A stretch of 64,000 nt of DNA from Solirubrobacteraceae bacterium (GTDB lineage Bacteria > Actinomycetota > Thermoleophilia > Solirubrobacterales > Solirubrobacteraceae), in NCBI GenBank assembly GCA_017882405.1, contig JADGPO010000104.1, positions 1 through 64,000 of the forward strand, in the 5' to 3' direction. Position numbers and translations under genes: made by a program. The notes beneath the pieces are model-generated. The model was not told where the DNA came from. It did not search any database and saw nothing but the letters and a program-made list of their open reading frames with translations. Below are positions 43,560 to 51,245 of the stretch, piece after piece (positions within the stretch are counted from its first letter, which is position 1; each line of letters starts with the position of its first letter).

Positions 43560-44501
43560 ATGTGCGGGATTGCCGGGATCATCTATCGCAACGGGGCGAA
43601 CAACGGCGGGCACCGCATCGGCCGCGACATGACGTCCATGCTGCAGTCGATGAAGCACCGCGGGCCGGACTCGACCGGCTACGCGCTGTATCACGCGCCC
43701 ACCCACGAGCTGACGGTGAGGATCAACCTGGCCGACTCCAGCACGCCGCGCGACCTCGACTTCATCGACAACGCGCGCCGGCGCCGGCGCGAGGTGGAGG
43801 CCCAACTGCGGGCGGCGGGGGCGAAGATCAGGTCCACCGAGGACGTCAACGACTACACCTTCAGCGCCACGATCGACTACCACGGTGAGCTCAAGACGCT
43901 GGCCGACCACGTCGAGTCGGTGTCGCACACCGAGGTGCTGTCGCTGGGCCACTCGCTGGAGATCGTCAAGGACCTCGGCGACGCGAAGACGGTGTCCTGC
44001 GCCTACGAGCTGGACGATTACTTCGGCTCGCACGGCATCGGTCACGTGCGGATGGCCACCGAGTCCGACGTCGACATCGCCAACGCCCATCCCTACTGGG
44101 CGTATCCGTTCTCCGACGTCGCCGTGGTGCACAACGGCCAGCTGACCAACTATCACCAATGGCGCCGGCGGCTGGAGTCCCGCGGCCACCGCTTTGCCTC
44201 GGCCTGTGACTCGGAGATCATCGCCGTGTACCTGGCCGACCGTATGGCTCAGGGCGAGTCGCTGGAGGACGCGATGCACCATTCGCTCGAGCAGCTCGAC
44301 GGGGTGTTCACCTACATCTGCGTCTCCGAGGACGCGTTGGGGATGGCCAAGGACGAGCTGGCCGCCAAGCCGCTGGTCCTCTACGAGGGTGACGACATGG
44401 TCGCCCTCGCCTCCGAGGAGATGGCGATCCGTGCCGTGATCGACCACGAGATCGAGACCTATGACCCCTACGAGAGCACGGTGATGGTATGGAACCGGTG
44501 A
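43560..44501 (+). CDS. mgsA: Class II amidotransferase subunit (MgsA/GlxB)
   Basis: A 313-residue Ntn-type glutaminase subunit of N-methylglutamate synthase or a split glutamate synthase. Cys2 is the nucleophile in MCGIAGIIYR. MKHRGPDSTGYALY, GIGHVRMATESDVDIANAHPY and VVHNGQLTNYHQWRRRLESR are the glutamine-site blocks. The central insertion (about 65-140) is long relative to PurF-like domains. It releases methylamine or ammonia from a gamma-glutamyl amide for transfer to the FMN subunit. It starts directly after the ligase stop and overlaps mgsB by 13 bases. Confidence 0.88.
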   Translation: MCGIAGIIYRNGANNGGHRIGRDMTSMLQSMKHRGPDSTGYALYHAPTHELTVRINLADSSTPRDLDFIDNARRRRREVEAQLRAAGAKIRSTEDVNDYTFSATIDYHGELKTLADHVESVSHTEVLSLGHSLEIVKDLGDAKTVSCAYELDDYFGSHGIGHVRMATESDVDIANAHPYWAYPFSDVAVVHNGQLTNYHQWRRRLESRGHRFASACDSEIIAVYLADRMAQGESLEDAMHHSLEQLDGVFTYICVSEDALGMAKDELAAKPLVLYEGDDMVALASEEMAIRAVIDHEIETYDPYESTVMVWNR

Positions 44502-45289
44502 CACAGCACCGTCCCGCGGACGAGCCGCAGTTCGACGCGCGCGGCCTCGTCGAGCTCAACGCCCGGGTACCGCGCGTATCGGAGATCGACGGAGAGCGGG
44601 CCAGTTTCGATGCCCATCAGCTGACCACCCGCCAGATCAACCTGGAGCTGCGCTGGTTGCTCTACGAGGAGGGGATCAAGGAGGTCACGATCCGCAACCC
44701 GGGCGCCCGCCACTCGCTGGGCGCAGGGCTGCTGACGCGCTGCCGGCTTCGCTTCGAGGGGAGCCTAGGGTACTTCGCGCTGGGCATGATCGACGGTCCC
44801 GAGGTTCACATCGCCGGCCGCGTCGGCTGGTCGGCGTGCGAGAACATGATGTCGGGCGTGGTCGTGGTCGACTCCAACGCGGGGTCTTTGACGGGCGCGG
44901 CGATCCGCGGCGGGGACCTGGTGGTCAAGGGCCGCGTGGGCGCGCGCACCGGGATCGATCAGAAGGGCGGGACGATCATCGTCCAGGGCGATGCCGGATC
45001 GATGACGGGCTTCATGATGCAGCGCGGGCGCCAGATCATCTGCGGCGACGTCGGACCCGGTCTGGGCGACTCCATGTACGACGGCGCGTTCTACGTCGCC
45101 GGCAAGGTCAAGTCGCTGGGCGTGGACTGCGTCGAGGGCGAATGGACGGATGCCGACACCGAGATCATCGAGCGGAAGTTCCGGATCTACGGGCTGGGCA
45201 CGCCGCCCTCGTTCAGGAAGTTCGTGTGCGGCAAGAAGCTCTACAACTACGACTCGCTCGAGCCCTCCGAGCGCAAGCTCGTCCTCTAG
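44489..45289 (+). CDS. mgsB: GXGXG-domain subunit (MgsB/GlxC)
   Basis: A 266-residue right-handed beta-helix protein equal to the C-terminal structural domain of glutamate synthase. Repeats follow each other as EVTIRNPGARHSLGAG, HIAGRVGWSACENMMSG, LVVKGRVGARTGIDQKGG and IICGDVGPGLGDSMYDG, each turn ending in a Gly-x-Gly pattern. It joins the glutaminase and FMN subunits. ATG 44489 lies in the mgsA end. AGGAGG after its stop is the ribosome site of mgsC. Confidence 0.9.
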   Translation: MEPVTQHRPADEPQFDARGLVELNARVPRVSEIDGERASFDAHQLTTRQINLELRWLLYEEGIKEVTIRNPGARHSLGAGLLTRCRLRFEGSLGYFALGMIDGPEVHIAGRVGWSACENMMSGVVVVDSNAGSLTGAAIRGGDLVVKGRVGARTGIDQKGGTIIVQGDAGSMTGFMMQRGRQIICGDVGPGLGDSMYDGAFYVAGKVKSLGVDCVEGEWTDADTEIIERKFRIYGLGTPPSFRKFVCGKKLYNYDSLEPSERKLVL

Positions 45290-45300
45290 GAGGTCTGGTC

Positions 45301-46743
45301 ATGGCAACTGCCGACGAGAACGCACCCAGCGCTCGCAACGTCCTCGGGCACTCGAGGATCTTCACCCCCGAGGTGATCGACGACATCCACGTCAAGTCCG
45401 AGCTGGGCCGTTACCGGATGCGCGGGTTCTCGATGTTCAAGAAGATCCCGCACTGGGACGAGCTGATGTTCATGCCGGGCACCCTGACGCGGTTCGTGAT
45501 CGAGGGCTACCGTGAGAAGTGCACCACCGAGACGATCCTCGGGGCGCGCTTCGCGGCCAATCCGATCAAGCTCGACATCCCCGTCTACATCACCGGCATG
45601 TCGTTCGGCGCGCTGTCGCTGGAGGCCAAGATGGCGCTGGCCAAGGGCGCGTCGATGGCGGGCACCGCCACCTGCTCGGGCGAGGGCGGCATGATCCCGC
45701 CCGAGCGCGACCTGTCGACCAAGTGGTACTACCAGGTGATCCAGAGCCGCTACGGCTTCAACCCGCACCATCTGATGCTGGCCGACGCGGTGGAGTTCTT
45801 CATCGGGCAGGGCTGCAAGGTCGGGCTGGGCGGCCACCTGATGGGCCAGAAGGTGACCGAGCAGGTGGCCGAGATGCGCTCGCTGCCGGCCGGCATCGAC
45901 CAGCGCTCGCCCGCTCGCCACCCTGACTGGCTCGGCCCCGACGATCTCAGCCTGAAGATCCAGGAGGTTCGCGAGGCCACCAACTACGAGGTCCCGATCC
46001 AGCTCAAGCTGGGCGCCGCCCGCGTCTACGACGACGTGCGCATGGCGGCCAAGTGCGGGCCCGACATCATCTACCTCGACGGTGCCGAGGGCGGCACCGG
46101 CGCCGGCCCCCACACGGCCGCCGAGGAGACGGGGATCCCGCTGATGGCCGCGATCCCCGAGGCCCGGCGGGCACTCGAGGACGTCGGCCTGGCCGACGAG
46201 ATCGACCTGGTGGTCGCCGGCGGGATCCGAAACGGCGGCGATGTCGCCAAGTGCCTGGCGCTGGGGGCCAACGCGATCGCGATCGGCCACTCGGCCCTGA
46301 TGGCGCTGAACTGCAACAAGGAGATCCCAGGGGTCACCGACTACGAGGGCACGATCGGCGTGCCGGCCGGCAAGTGCTACCACTGCCACACCGGCCGCTG
46401 CCCGGTCGGGATCACCACCCAGGACCCCGAGCTGCGCAAGCGCCTCGAGGTCGACTCCGCGGCCACCCGCGTCTACAACTTCCTGCACACGCTGACGCTG
46501 GAGTGCCAGATGCTGGCGCGCGCGTGCGGGAAGACCGACGTGCACTCGCTGGAGCCCGAGGATCTCTGCGCTCTGACGACGGAGGCCTCGGCGATGGCGC
46601 GCGTGCCGCTGGCCGGGACCGATTACATCCCCGGCGTCTCGGAGGAGAAGACGCTGGCCCGGATCGAGTCGCTGCTGGAGAAGCACGTCGCCAATCCGAT
46701 CGACTACCTGGCTTCCGAGGAGGGGGTGGGCGCCCATGACTGA
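45301..46743 (+). CDS. mgsC: FMN glutamate-synthase-domain subunit (MgsC/GlxD)
   Basis: A 480-residue FMN and iron-sulfur enzyme related to the synthase domain of GltB. YITGMSFGALSLEAKMALAK binds FMN, and DGAEGGTGAGP and VVAGGIRNGGDVAKCLALGA are the TIM-barrel phosphate sites. CYHCHTGRCPVGI carries the three cysteines of a 3Fe-4S cluster. With mgsA and mgsB it is expected to form N-methylglutamate synthase, making N-methylglutamate from methylamine units and 2-oxoglutarate, or a plain glutamate synthase. ATG 45301 has AGGAGG seven bases upstream. A longer open frame upstream is a shadow of mgsB. Confidence 0.9.
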   Translation: MATADENAPSARNVLGHSRIFTPEVIDDIHVKSELGRYRMRGFSMFKKIPHWDELMFMPGTLTRFVIEGYREKCTTETILGARFAANPIKLDIPVYITGMSFGALSLEAKMALAKGASMAGTATCSGEGGMIPPERDLSTKWYYQVIQSRYGFNPHHLMLADAVEFFIGQGCKVGLGGHLMGQKVTEQVAEMRSLPAGIDQRSPARHPDWLGPDDLSLKIQEVREATNYEVPIQLKLGAARVYDDVRMAAKCGPDIIYLDGAEGGTGAGPHTAAEETGIPLMAAIPEARRALEDVGLADEIDLVVAGGIRNGGDVAKCLALGANAIAIGHSALMALNCNKEIPGVTDYEGTIGVPAGKCYHCHTGRCPVGITTQDPELRKRLEVDSAATRVYNFLHTLTLECQMLARACGKTDVHSLEPEDLCALTTEASAMARVPLAGTDYIPGVSEEKTLARIESLLEKHVANPIDYLASEEGVGAHD

Positions 46744-47221
46744 GGTACGCCGAGTGCCGAACGAGCCGCAGAAGGTGTTCGCGATCGACGCCGAGTATTT
46801 GTCAGGCAAGCGGATGGCGTACCAAGAGTCCCTGTCGGAGATCGACGACGTCGATCTGGATGCGGCGACACCGGGCGATGACATCAACTGGCTGGAGGAC
46901 GTCACGCTGTTGCAGGAGGACGGCGTCCCCGCGGTGTTCGACCGGTACTCCAACTCGTTCATCAAGATCTACTTCGAGATCCCCGCCGGCCGGGAGGACG
47001 AGGTCGCGCGCAAGGTGCTGATCAAGCACCTGCAGAGCGGCAACTCCTACGGGATCCAGCTCAAGAGCCTGTACTGCAAGTTCCCGCAGCCCGAGCTGGG
47101 GCCGTGGGTGGCCGACTCCAAGATGGTCGGCACCGACTACAAGCCGACGGTGCTGCAGGGCTTCGAGCCGCTGGAGGAGCGCCCGGCGCCGGAGCAGCCG
47201 GAGGCGCTCAGCGAAGGCTGA
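46736..47221 (+). CDS. Unknown protein at the end of the mgs operon
   Basis: A 161-residue soluble acidic protein. ATG 46736 overlaps the mgsC end by eight bases, so it is made with the synthase subunits. Visible parts are GKRMAYQESLSEIDDVDLD, a middle VPAVFDRYSNSFIKIYFEIP strand region, and LIKHLQSGNSYGIQLKSLYCKFPQPELG. The tail is rich in Glu and Pro. It has one cysteine and no membrane segment. I do not recognise a family. The tight coupling suggests a structural or regulatory partner of the ligase/synthase complex. Confidence 0.75.
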   Translation: MTEVRRVPNEPQKVFAIDAEYLSGKRMAYQESLSEIDDVDLDAATPGDDINWLEDVTLLQEDGVPAVFDRYSNSFIKIYFEIPAGREDEVARKVLIKHLQSGNSYGIQLKSLYCKFPQPELGPWVADSKMVGTDYKPTVLQGFEPLEERPAPEQPEALSEG

Positions 47222-47233
47222 GCGCGGGCCCCG

Positions 47234-47374
47234 ATGAAGGCCCCCGTACCGACGCCGGCGACGATCCCGAGGTCGGTTCGGCGCGGGCCGCCGATCACGC
47301 TGACCTGCGAGTTCGGCGAGACGCGGTACCTGCGCTACGGCGAGCGCTGGAAGTGCGAGAAGTGCTCACGCTCC
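47234..47374 (+). pseudogene. Truncated zinc-ribbon gene start
   Basis: From ATG 47234 the frame reads PPITLTCEFGETRYLRYGER followed by WKCEKCSRS. This looks like the N-terminal zinc ribbon of small actinobacterial proteins (C-x-C-G ... WxCexC), but one cysteine of the first pair is Phe. After this point the frame runs as a shadow into the MFS gene with no family character. It is probably a gene start cut off where the MFS/MarR cassette joins. Recognition is from memory of the pattern and is moderate. Confidence 0.4.
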
Positions 47375-47401
47375 AGAGAGGCCGCCGGCGACCGAAGTCC
47401 C

Positions 47402-47441
47402 TTGACATCAAAAGGTTTGGCAGCTAATCTTTTGTCATCAA
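47402..47441 (+). promoter_or_regulatory. Promoter and repeated operator of the MFS-marR operon
   Basis: TTGACA (47402-47407), a 17-base spacer and TAATCT (47425-47430) form a near-consensus promoter. The ATG is only 11 bases after the -10 box, so the mRNA is leaderless or nearly so. Two almost identical decamers, TTGACATCAA (47402-47411) and TTGTCATCAA (47432-47441), cover the -35 box and the start site. These are likely sites of the MarR protein encoded at the end of the operon. Confidence 0.65.
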
Positions 47442-48935
47442 ATGACTTCGACGGCCTCTTCATCGCAAAACGTCTCGACGCTCGGCCCGCCCCCGCGGAT
47501 CGAGCCGCACGTGATGAGGGTGGCGATCGTCGTGGTCCTCGGCGCGATCATGTCGGTGCTGGACACCACGATCGTCAACGTCGCCCTCCACGATCTCTCC
47601 GGCGACCTGCACGCCTCGCTGGGGAGCATCCAGTGGGTGATCACGGGTTACCTGTTGTCGCTGGCGGCGGTGATCCCGGTGACCGGCTGGGCGGTGCGGC
47701 GCTTCAGCGCCCGGCGCCTGTACCTGATCGCCCTGGTGGTCTTCACCGCCGGTTCGGCGCTGTGCGCCCTGGCCGCGTCGAGCGGCGAGCTGATCGCCTT
47801 CCGCGTCCTGCAGGGAATCGGGGGCGGCATGATCACCCCGATCGGCCAGATGATCCTCGTCAAGGCGGCGGGCCCCCGCAACCTCCCGAAGGTGATGAGC
47901 TTCATCGGCGTGCCGATCGTGCTCGCGCCGGTCTTCGGCCCGACGCTCGGCGGTCTGCTGCTGCAGACGGTCGGGTGGCAGTGGATCTTCCTGATCAACG
48001 CTCCCGTCGGCGCCTTGGCCTTTGCGATGGCATGGCGGCTGCTGCCGCACGACGAAGCCGGCTCCACCCAGGCGGGACGACTTGACGTGCTCGGCCTGGT
48101 GCTGGCCGCGGCCGGCGTGGTGGGCATCACCTACGGCCTGTCCGAGAGCGAGACGGCGGGAAGCCTGATCGCCTCCTCGGTGCTCGTGCCGGTGCTCGCC
48201 GGCCTCGCGCTCCTGGCCCTGTTCGTGCTGCGCTCGCGGCGAACCAAGTACCCGCTGCTCGATCTCAGCCTGTTCTCCAACCCCGCCTTCCGCGCCGCCT
48301 CCATCGTCACCTTCTGCCTCGGCGCCGCGCTGTTCGGCGCCATGATCCTGATGCCCCTGTACTTCCAGACCGTCCGCGGTCAGGACGCCATCTCCACCGG
48401 TCTCTTGCTGATCCCCCAGGGCATCGGCGGTGGCCTGGGCATGTTCCTCTCCGGACGGCTGACGACACGGCTCGGCGCCGGGCGAACCTCGTTGCTCGGC
48501 GGCATGATCCTGGCGATGGCCACGATCCCGTTCATCCTGGTCACGGCCGGCACGCCCTTCCCGGCGATCGGCGCGGCCATGGGGCTGCGCGGCATCGGGG
48601 TGGGGCTGGCGATCATGCCGGCGATGACGGCGGCGTTCTCGGTCCTCTCCCGCGAGCAGGTCAACGACGCCAGTCCGCAGCTGACGGTCCTGCAGCGGGT
48701 GGGTGGATCGCTGGGCACCGCGGTGATCGCGGTCGTGCTCGAGGGGCACATCAAGCAGGCGCACTCGCAGCCGGCGCTGGCCTCCGGCTTCGGGCACACC
48801 TACTGGTGGGTCATGGCAGTCACCCTGGTGGCGCTGCTGCCGACGCTTCTCCTGACACGGATCGAGCGCCGGGCGCGCCAGCAGCAGGCTCCGGCAGTCC
48901 TGCCCGAGGACGCCGCTCTGCTGGAGGCCGCATGA
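47442..48935 (+). CDS. MFS drug efflux transporter, DHA2 family
   Basis: A 497-residue 14-TM efflux permease of the EmrB/QacA group. The first helix holds MSVLDTTIVNVALHDL, and a motif-A-like loop reads TGWAVRRFSARRLYLIAL. GWQWIFLINAPVGALAFAMA is motif C, and the C-terminal half begins near RSRRTKYPLLDLSLFSN. ATG 47442 sits right at the predicted transcription start. The MarR gene overlaps its stop by ATGA. Export of a toxic compound that also relieves MarR repression is the usual logic of such pairs. Confidence 0.93.
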   Translation: MTSTASSSQNVSTLGPPPRIEPHVMRVAIVVVLGAIMSVLDTTIVNVALHDLSGDLHASLGSIQWVITGYLLSLAAVIPVTGWAVRRFSARRLYLIALVVFTAGSALCALAASSGELIAFRVLQGIGGGMITPIGQMILVKAAGPRNLPKVMSFIGVPIVLAPVFGPTLGGLLLQTVGWQWIFLINAPVGALAFAMAWRLLPHDEAGSTQAGRLDVLGLVLAAAGVVGITYGLSESETAGSLIASSVLVPVLAGLALLALFVLRSRRTKYPLLDLSLFSNPAFRAASIVTFCLGAALFGAMILMPLYFQTVRGQDAISTGLLLIPQGIGGGLGMFLSGRLTTRLGAGRTSLLGGMILAMATIPFILVTAGTPFPAIGAAMGLRGIGVGLAIMPAMTAAFSVLSREQVNDASPQLTVLQRVGGSLGTAVIAVVLEGHIKQAHSQPALASGFGHTYWWVMAVTLVALLPTLLLTRIERRARQQQAPAVLPEDAALLEAA

Positions 48936-49561
48936 GCAGCCGCGACAAGGTCGCGGAGCCCAGTGGCGGCCGGCGGCCGGAGATCGAAGAGCTGCGCGCG
49001 GCCCTGGCGGGGATGTCCGGGGCAGAGCGGCGGTTGCGCGGCCGTGACCACAGCCGCCCCGGTGAGCTGACCTTCGCGCAGATTCGCGCGCTGGCGGCGC
49101 TGGGCCGCGAGCGCGAGATGACGGCGGGACAGCTGGCCCGCAGCGCCGATCTCAACCCGGCCTCGGTGACCGCGATGCTGGACCACCTGGAGGAGTCCGG
49201 CATCGTGCAGCGCCATCGCAGCACCGAAGACCGGCGGGTGTGCAACGTATCGCTGACCCAGGACGGCTGGGGGTTGCTGCAGCGAAAGCTCGACGGCTGG
49301 CAGTCGCTCTGGGAGCAGAAGCTCGCCGGGGTCTCGGAGCGCGACCTCCGAACCGCCGCGAGGGTTGTGCAGCAGGTCACCGGCCTATACGAGGAGACCT
49401 GCCAGCGGCTTGACGACGCCGCTGCGAGCCATGGCTCAGCGCCGGCGTTGAAGAGCGAGAACGCCGCCAAGCAGATGACGATCCCGGGGCGCGCCGCTCC
49501 ACCCGCCGATCACGAACAGCGTCTGCGCCCTGCTGAACCGCACCGATCTGGTGAGGAATAA
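48932..49561 (+). CDS. MarR-family transcriptional regulator
   Basis: A 209-residue regulator. The winged helix is seen in ELTFAQIRALAALGREREMT, AGQLARSADLNPASVTAMLDHLEESG in outline and the wing VQRHRSTEDRRVCNVSLT. The C-terminal dimer helix follows, and then an unusually long, polar, probably disordered tail of about 50 residues. ATG 48932 overlaps the MFS stop (ATGA). It probably represses its own operon through the decamers at 47402 and 47432. Confidence 0.92.
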   Translation: MSSRDKVAEPSGGRRPEIEELRAALAGMSGAERRLRGRDHSRPGELTFAQIRALAALGREREMTAGQLARSADLNPASVTAMLDHLEESGIVQRHRSTEDRRVCNVSLTQDGWGLLQRKLDGWQSLWEQKLAGVSERDLRTAARVVQQVTGLYEETCQRLDDAAASHGSAPALKSENAAKQMTIPGRAAPPADHEQRLRPAEPHRSGEE

Positions 49562-49571
49562 CATGTAGGGC

Positions 49572-50066
49572 GTGTTCAGCTTCCCCAACCCGGTCAACGA
49601 CAAGGCGGCGAGAACGGTGGCGGGCGTGGTCCTGGTCACGGTCATAGTGATCCTGCTCACGGGTGCCTACTGGCTGCTGATCCCCCTCGCCTACGGCTTC
49701 TGGGCGCGTGTGCTCACCGGCCCGACGCTCAGCCCGCTGGCCTGGACGGCGATGAACGTGATCGCGCCGCGCCTCGGCGACCCGCATCCCGTCCCCGGAC
49801 CGCCCAAGCGCTTCGCGCAGGCGATGGGGGCGGTGATGTCGACCGCCGCGCTGATCCTCGGCCTGGTGCTCGGCGACCACACCGCCGCCGACGTGGTGCT
49901 GATCTGCTTCCTGCCGGCCGCCGGCCTGGAGTCGATCTTCGGCTACTGCCTGGGCTGCAAGGCGTTCGCGCTGCTGATGCGGATCGGGCTGGTGCCCGAG
50001 TCGGTGTGCGCCGAGTGCGCCGACATCCGCCCGCGGCTGGCAGCCGCCGCCAGCACCCAGCGCTGA
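49572..50066 (+). CDS. DUF4395 membrane protein
   Basis: A 164-residue membrane protein with about four helices. The N-terminal FSFPNPVNDKAARTVAGVVL and the central cysteine site FGYCLGCKAFALLMRIGLVP are typical of DUF4395, often found with thioredoxin-fold or rhodanese proteins. The CLGC pair suggests thiol-disulfide or sulfur chemistry in the membrane; this is inferred. Start GTG 49572 lies ten bases after marR. It is followed by a strong terminator. Confidence 0.82.
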   Translation: MFSFPNPVNDKAARTVAGVVLVTVIVILLTGAYWLLIPLAYGFWARVLTGPTLSPLAWTAMNVIAPRLGDPHPVPGPPKRFAQAMGAVMSTAALILGLVLGDHTAADVVLICFLPAAGLESIFGYCLGCKAFALLMRIGLVPESVCAECADIRPRLAAAASTQR

Positions 50067-50069
50067 GGG

Positions 50070-50101
50070 GCGGCGCCGTCACGCCCGGAGGCGGGCGCCG
50101 C
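50070..50101 (+). terminator. Terminator after the MFS-marR-DUF4395 unit
   Basis: GCGGCGCC (50070-50077) pairs perfectly with GGCGCCGC (50094-50101), and an inner CGCCC/GGGCG pair extends the stem. It starts three bases after the DUF4395 stop. Confidence 0.65.
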
Positions 50102-50143
50102 TTGTACAAATTGGGTCAATGAGCTTTGCACAAGTTTGTCCAC
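50102..50143. promoter_or_regulatory. Tandem operator copies B and C
   Basis: TTGTACAAATTGGGTCAA (50102-50119) and TTGCACAAGTTTGTCCAC (50126-50143) each match the TTGnACAAATTTGTnCAA palindrome at 14 of 16 fixed positions. Their centres are 24 bases apart, so two dimers could bind next to each other. They precede the small stress-protein-like gene. Confidence 0.55.
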
Positions 50144-50201
50144 GTGGAGCCGCATCTGGCACCGATTCCCTCCAACGGGAGAGTGGGTCTATCTTGGAGG
50201 A

Positions 50202-50396
50202 GTGGTCAACACCGCGCGACCGACCGGCGATCCGCCACTCGCGGCGCCGATCGTGCCGTCCACGCCCCGGCCGGTCGTGCTGGCGACGCTGTCGGTGCGG
50301 GTCGATCCTCGCGCCGAGCGGATGGCGATCGAGAGCGCGGCGCAGACCCGAGCCCCGCTGATCCTGGCCAACATGTGGATCGTGGGCGACAGCTGA
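50202..50396 (+). CDS. Short universal-stress-protein-like N-terminus
   Basis: A 64-residue protein, PRPVVLATLSVRVDPRAERM followed by AIESAAQTRAPLILANMWIVGDS. It resembles the first beta-alpha-beta of USP/Rossmann-like proteins (the VVLA strand, a helix, then the LILANM strand) but stops where full-length members continue for 80 or more residues. It may be a truncated gene kept as a small protein. The GTG 50202 start is poorly placed: GGAGG is only one base upstream, so an upstream in-frame TTG at 50136 remains possible. TGATG joins it to the next gene. Confidence 0.5.
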   Translation: MVNTARPTGDPPLAAPIVPSTPRPVVLATLSVRVDPRAERMAIESAAQTRAPLILANMWIVGDS

Positions 50397-50599
50397 TGTC
50401 CCCGCTGCAAATCCATCGGGCCAGGCTGCTGGGACAGGCCGTGCTCTGGCTGGCCCTGGGCGTCGCCCTCGGCCTGGCCTTCGGGAACTCGCTGATCGGG
50501 GCGGCGGAATGGGTGGTCGTGGCGGTCATCGTCGGGCTGGTCGTGCGCCGGCACCGGGAGATCGCCGCGTGGGTCAGGACTCGGCGGCGCGGTCGCTGA
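50396..50599 (+). CDS. Small two-helix membrane protein
   Basis: A 67-residue protein with two hydrophobic helices (LGQAVLWLALGVALGLAFG and AEWVVVAVIVGLVV) and a basic C-terminus RRHREIAAWVRTRRRGR. It starts in a TGATG overlap with the stress-protein-like gene. Its last 26 bases overlap the convergent flavin reductase gene. No family recognised; a membrane-anchored partner role is possible. Confidence 0.6.
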   Translation: MSPLQIHRARLLGQAVLWLALGVALGLAFGNSLIGAAEWVVVAVIVGLVVRRHREIAAWVRTRRRGR

Positions 50600-51245
50600 C
50601 GTCGCGCAGCGTGCCGAAGCGTCCCGTGTAGAACAGCAGCGGCTCGCCGTCACGGTGGCTGAGGTGCTGGACCTCGCCGATCCACAGCACGTGGTCGCCG
50701 GCGGGGTGCACGTCGACCACCCGACAGCCGACATGGGCGAGCGCGCCCTTGAGGTGCGGCAGCTCGTCGTGCCAGACGAACTCCGGCTGCACCGGCGATG
50801 CCCGCTGGCCGGCGAAGTGGGCGGCGAAGTGCTCCTGATCGGAGGCCAGCACGCTGACGCCGTAGTGGCCCGTACGGGGGAGCATCTCGCTCATCCGGCA
50901 GCGCCCCAGCGAGACCAGCACCAGCGGCGGGCGCAGCGACACCGAGAGGAAGGCGTTGGCCGTCATCCCGTGGATCATGTCCCGCTGGGTGGTGGTGACG
51001 ACGGTCACGCCGGTGGCGAAGCGGCCCATCACCTGACGCAACTCTCGGGCCGCCGCCTCGGCGGCGGCGGACTTCGGGGTCAGCTTGGCGACCCCCGTCG
51101 GCGCCTCGATCGCGGTCCGGGGCGGTGACGGCGGGCGCGATGACGTCGAGGAACGAAACGGGGGCATCATCCCGGTGCTCTGCACCGGCGTGGCGACCTT
51201 GGCCACTCGGGTGAGGCGAGCGATGCCCTCGCGGTGCTCAGTCAC
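50574..51245 (-). CDS. Flavin reductase domain protein
   Basis: A 223-residue protein of the flavin-reductase-like FMN-binding split-barrel family. The domain starts near residue 70: ELRQVMGRFATGVTVVTTTQ, TANAFLSVSLRPPLVLVSLG and HYGVSVLASDQEHFAAHFAG. The end reads PLLFYTGRFGTLRD, where such enzymes bind NAD(P)H and FMN. The first 65 residues are low-complexity (Pro, Ser, Ala), so a later start is possible. However, GTG 51245 makes a GTGA overlap with the gene before it. In an operon with an acyl-CoA-dehydrogenase-like flavoprotein, it is the expected supplier of reduced flavin for a two-component monooxygenase. Confidence 0.88.
   Translation of the reverse strand: MTEHREGIARLTRVAKVATPVQSTGMMPPFRSSTSSRPPSPPRTAIEAPTGVAKLTPKSAAAEAAARELRQVMGRFATGVTVVTTTQRDMIHGMTANAFLSVSLRPPLVLVSLGRCRMSEMLPRTGHYGVSVLASDQEHFAAHFAGQRASPVQPEFVWHDELPHLKGALAHVGCRVVDVHPAGDHVLWIGEVQHLSHRDGEPLLFYTGRFGTLRDVSDRAAES

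Noticed and set aside
50126..50599. 157-codon frame running through both small genes
   Set aside because: Arg/Ala-rich reading out of frame with the first small protein; its C-terminal part is the real 67-residue membrane protein, which has its own TGATG start.
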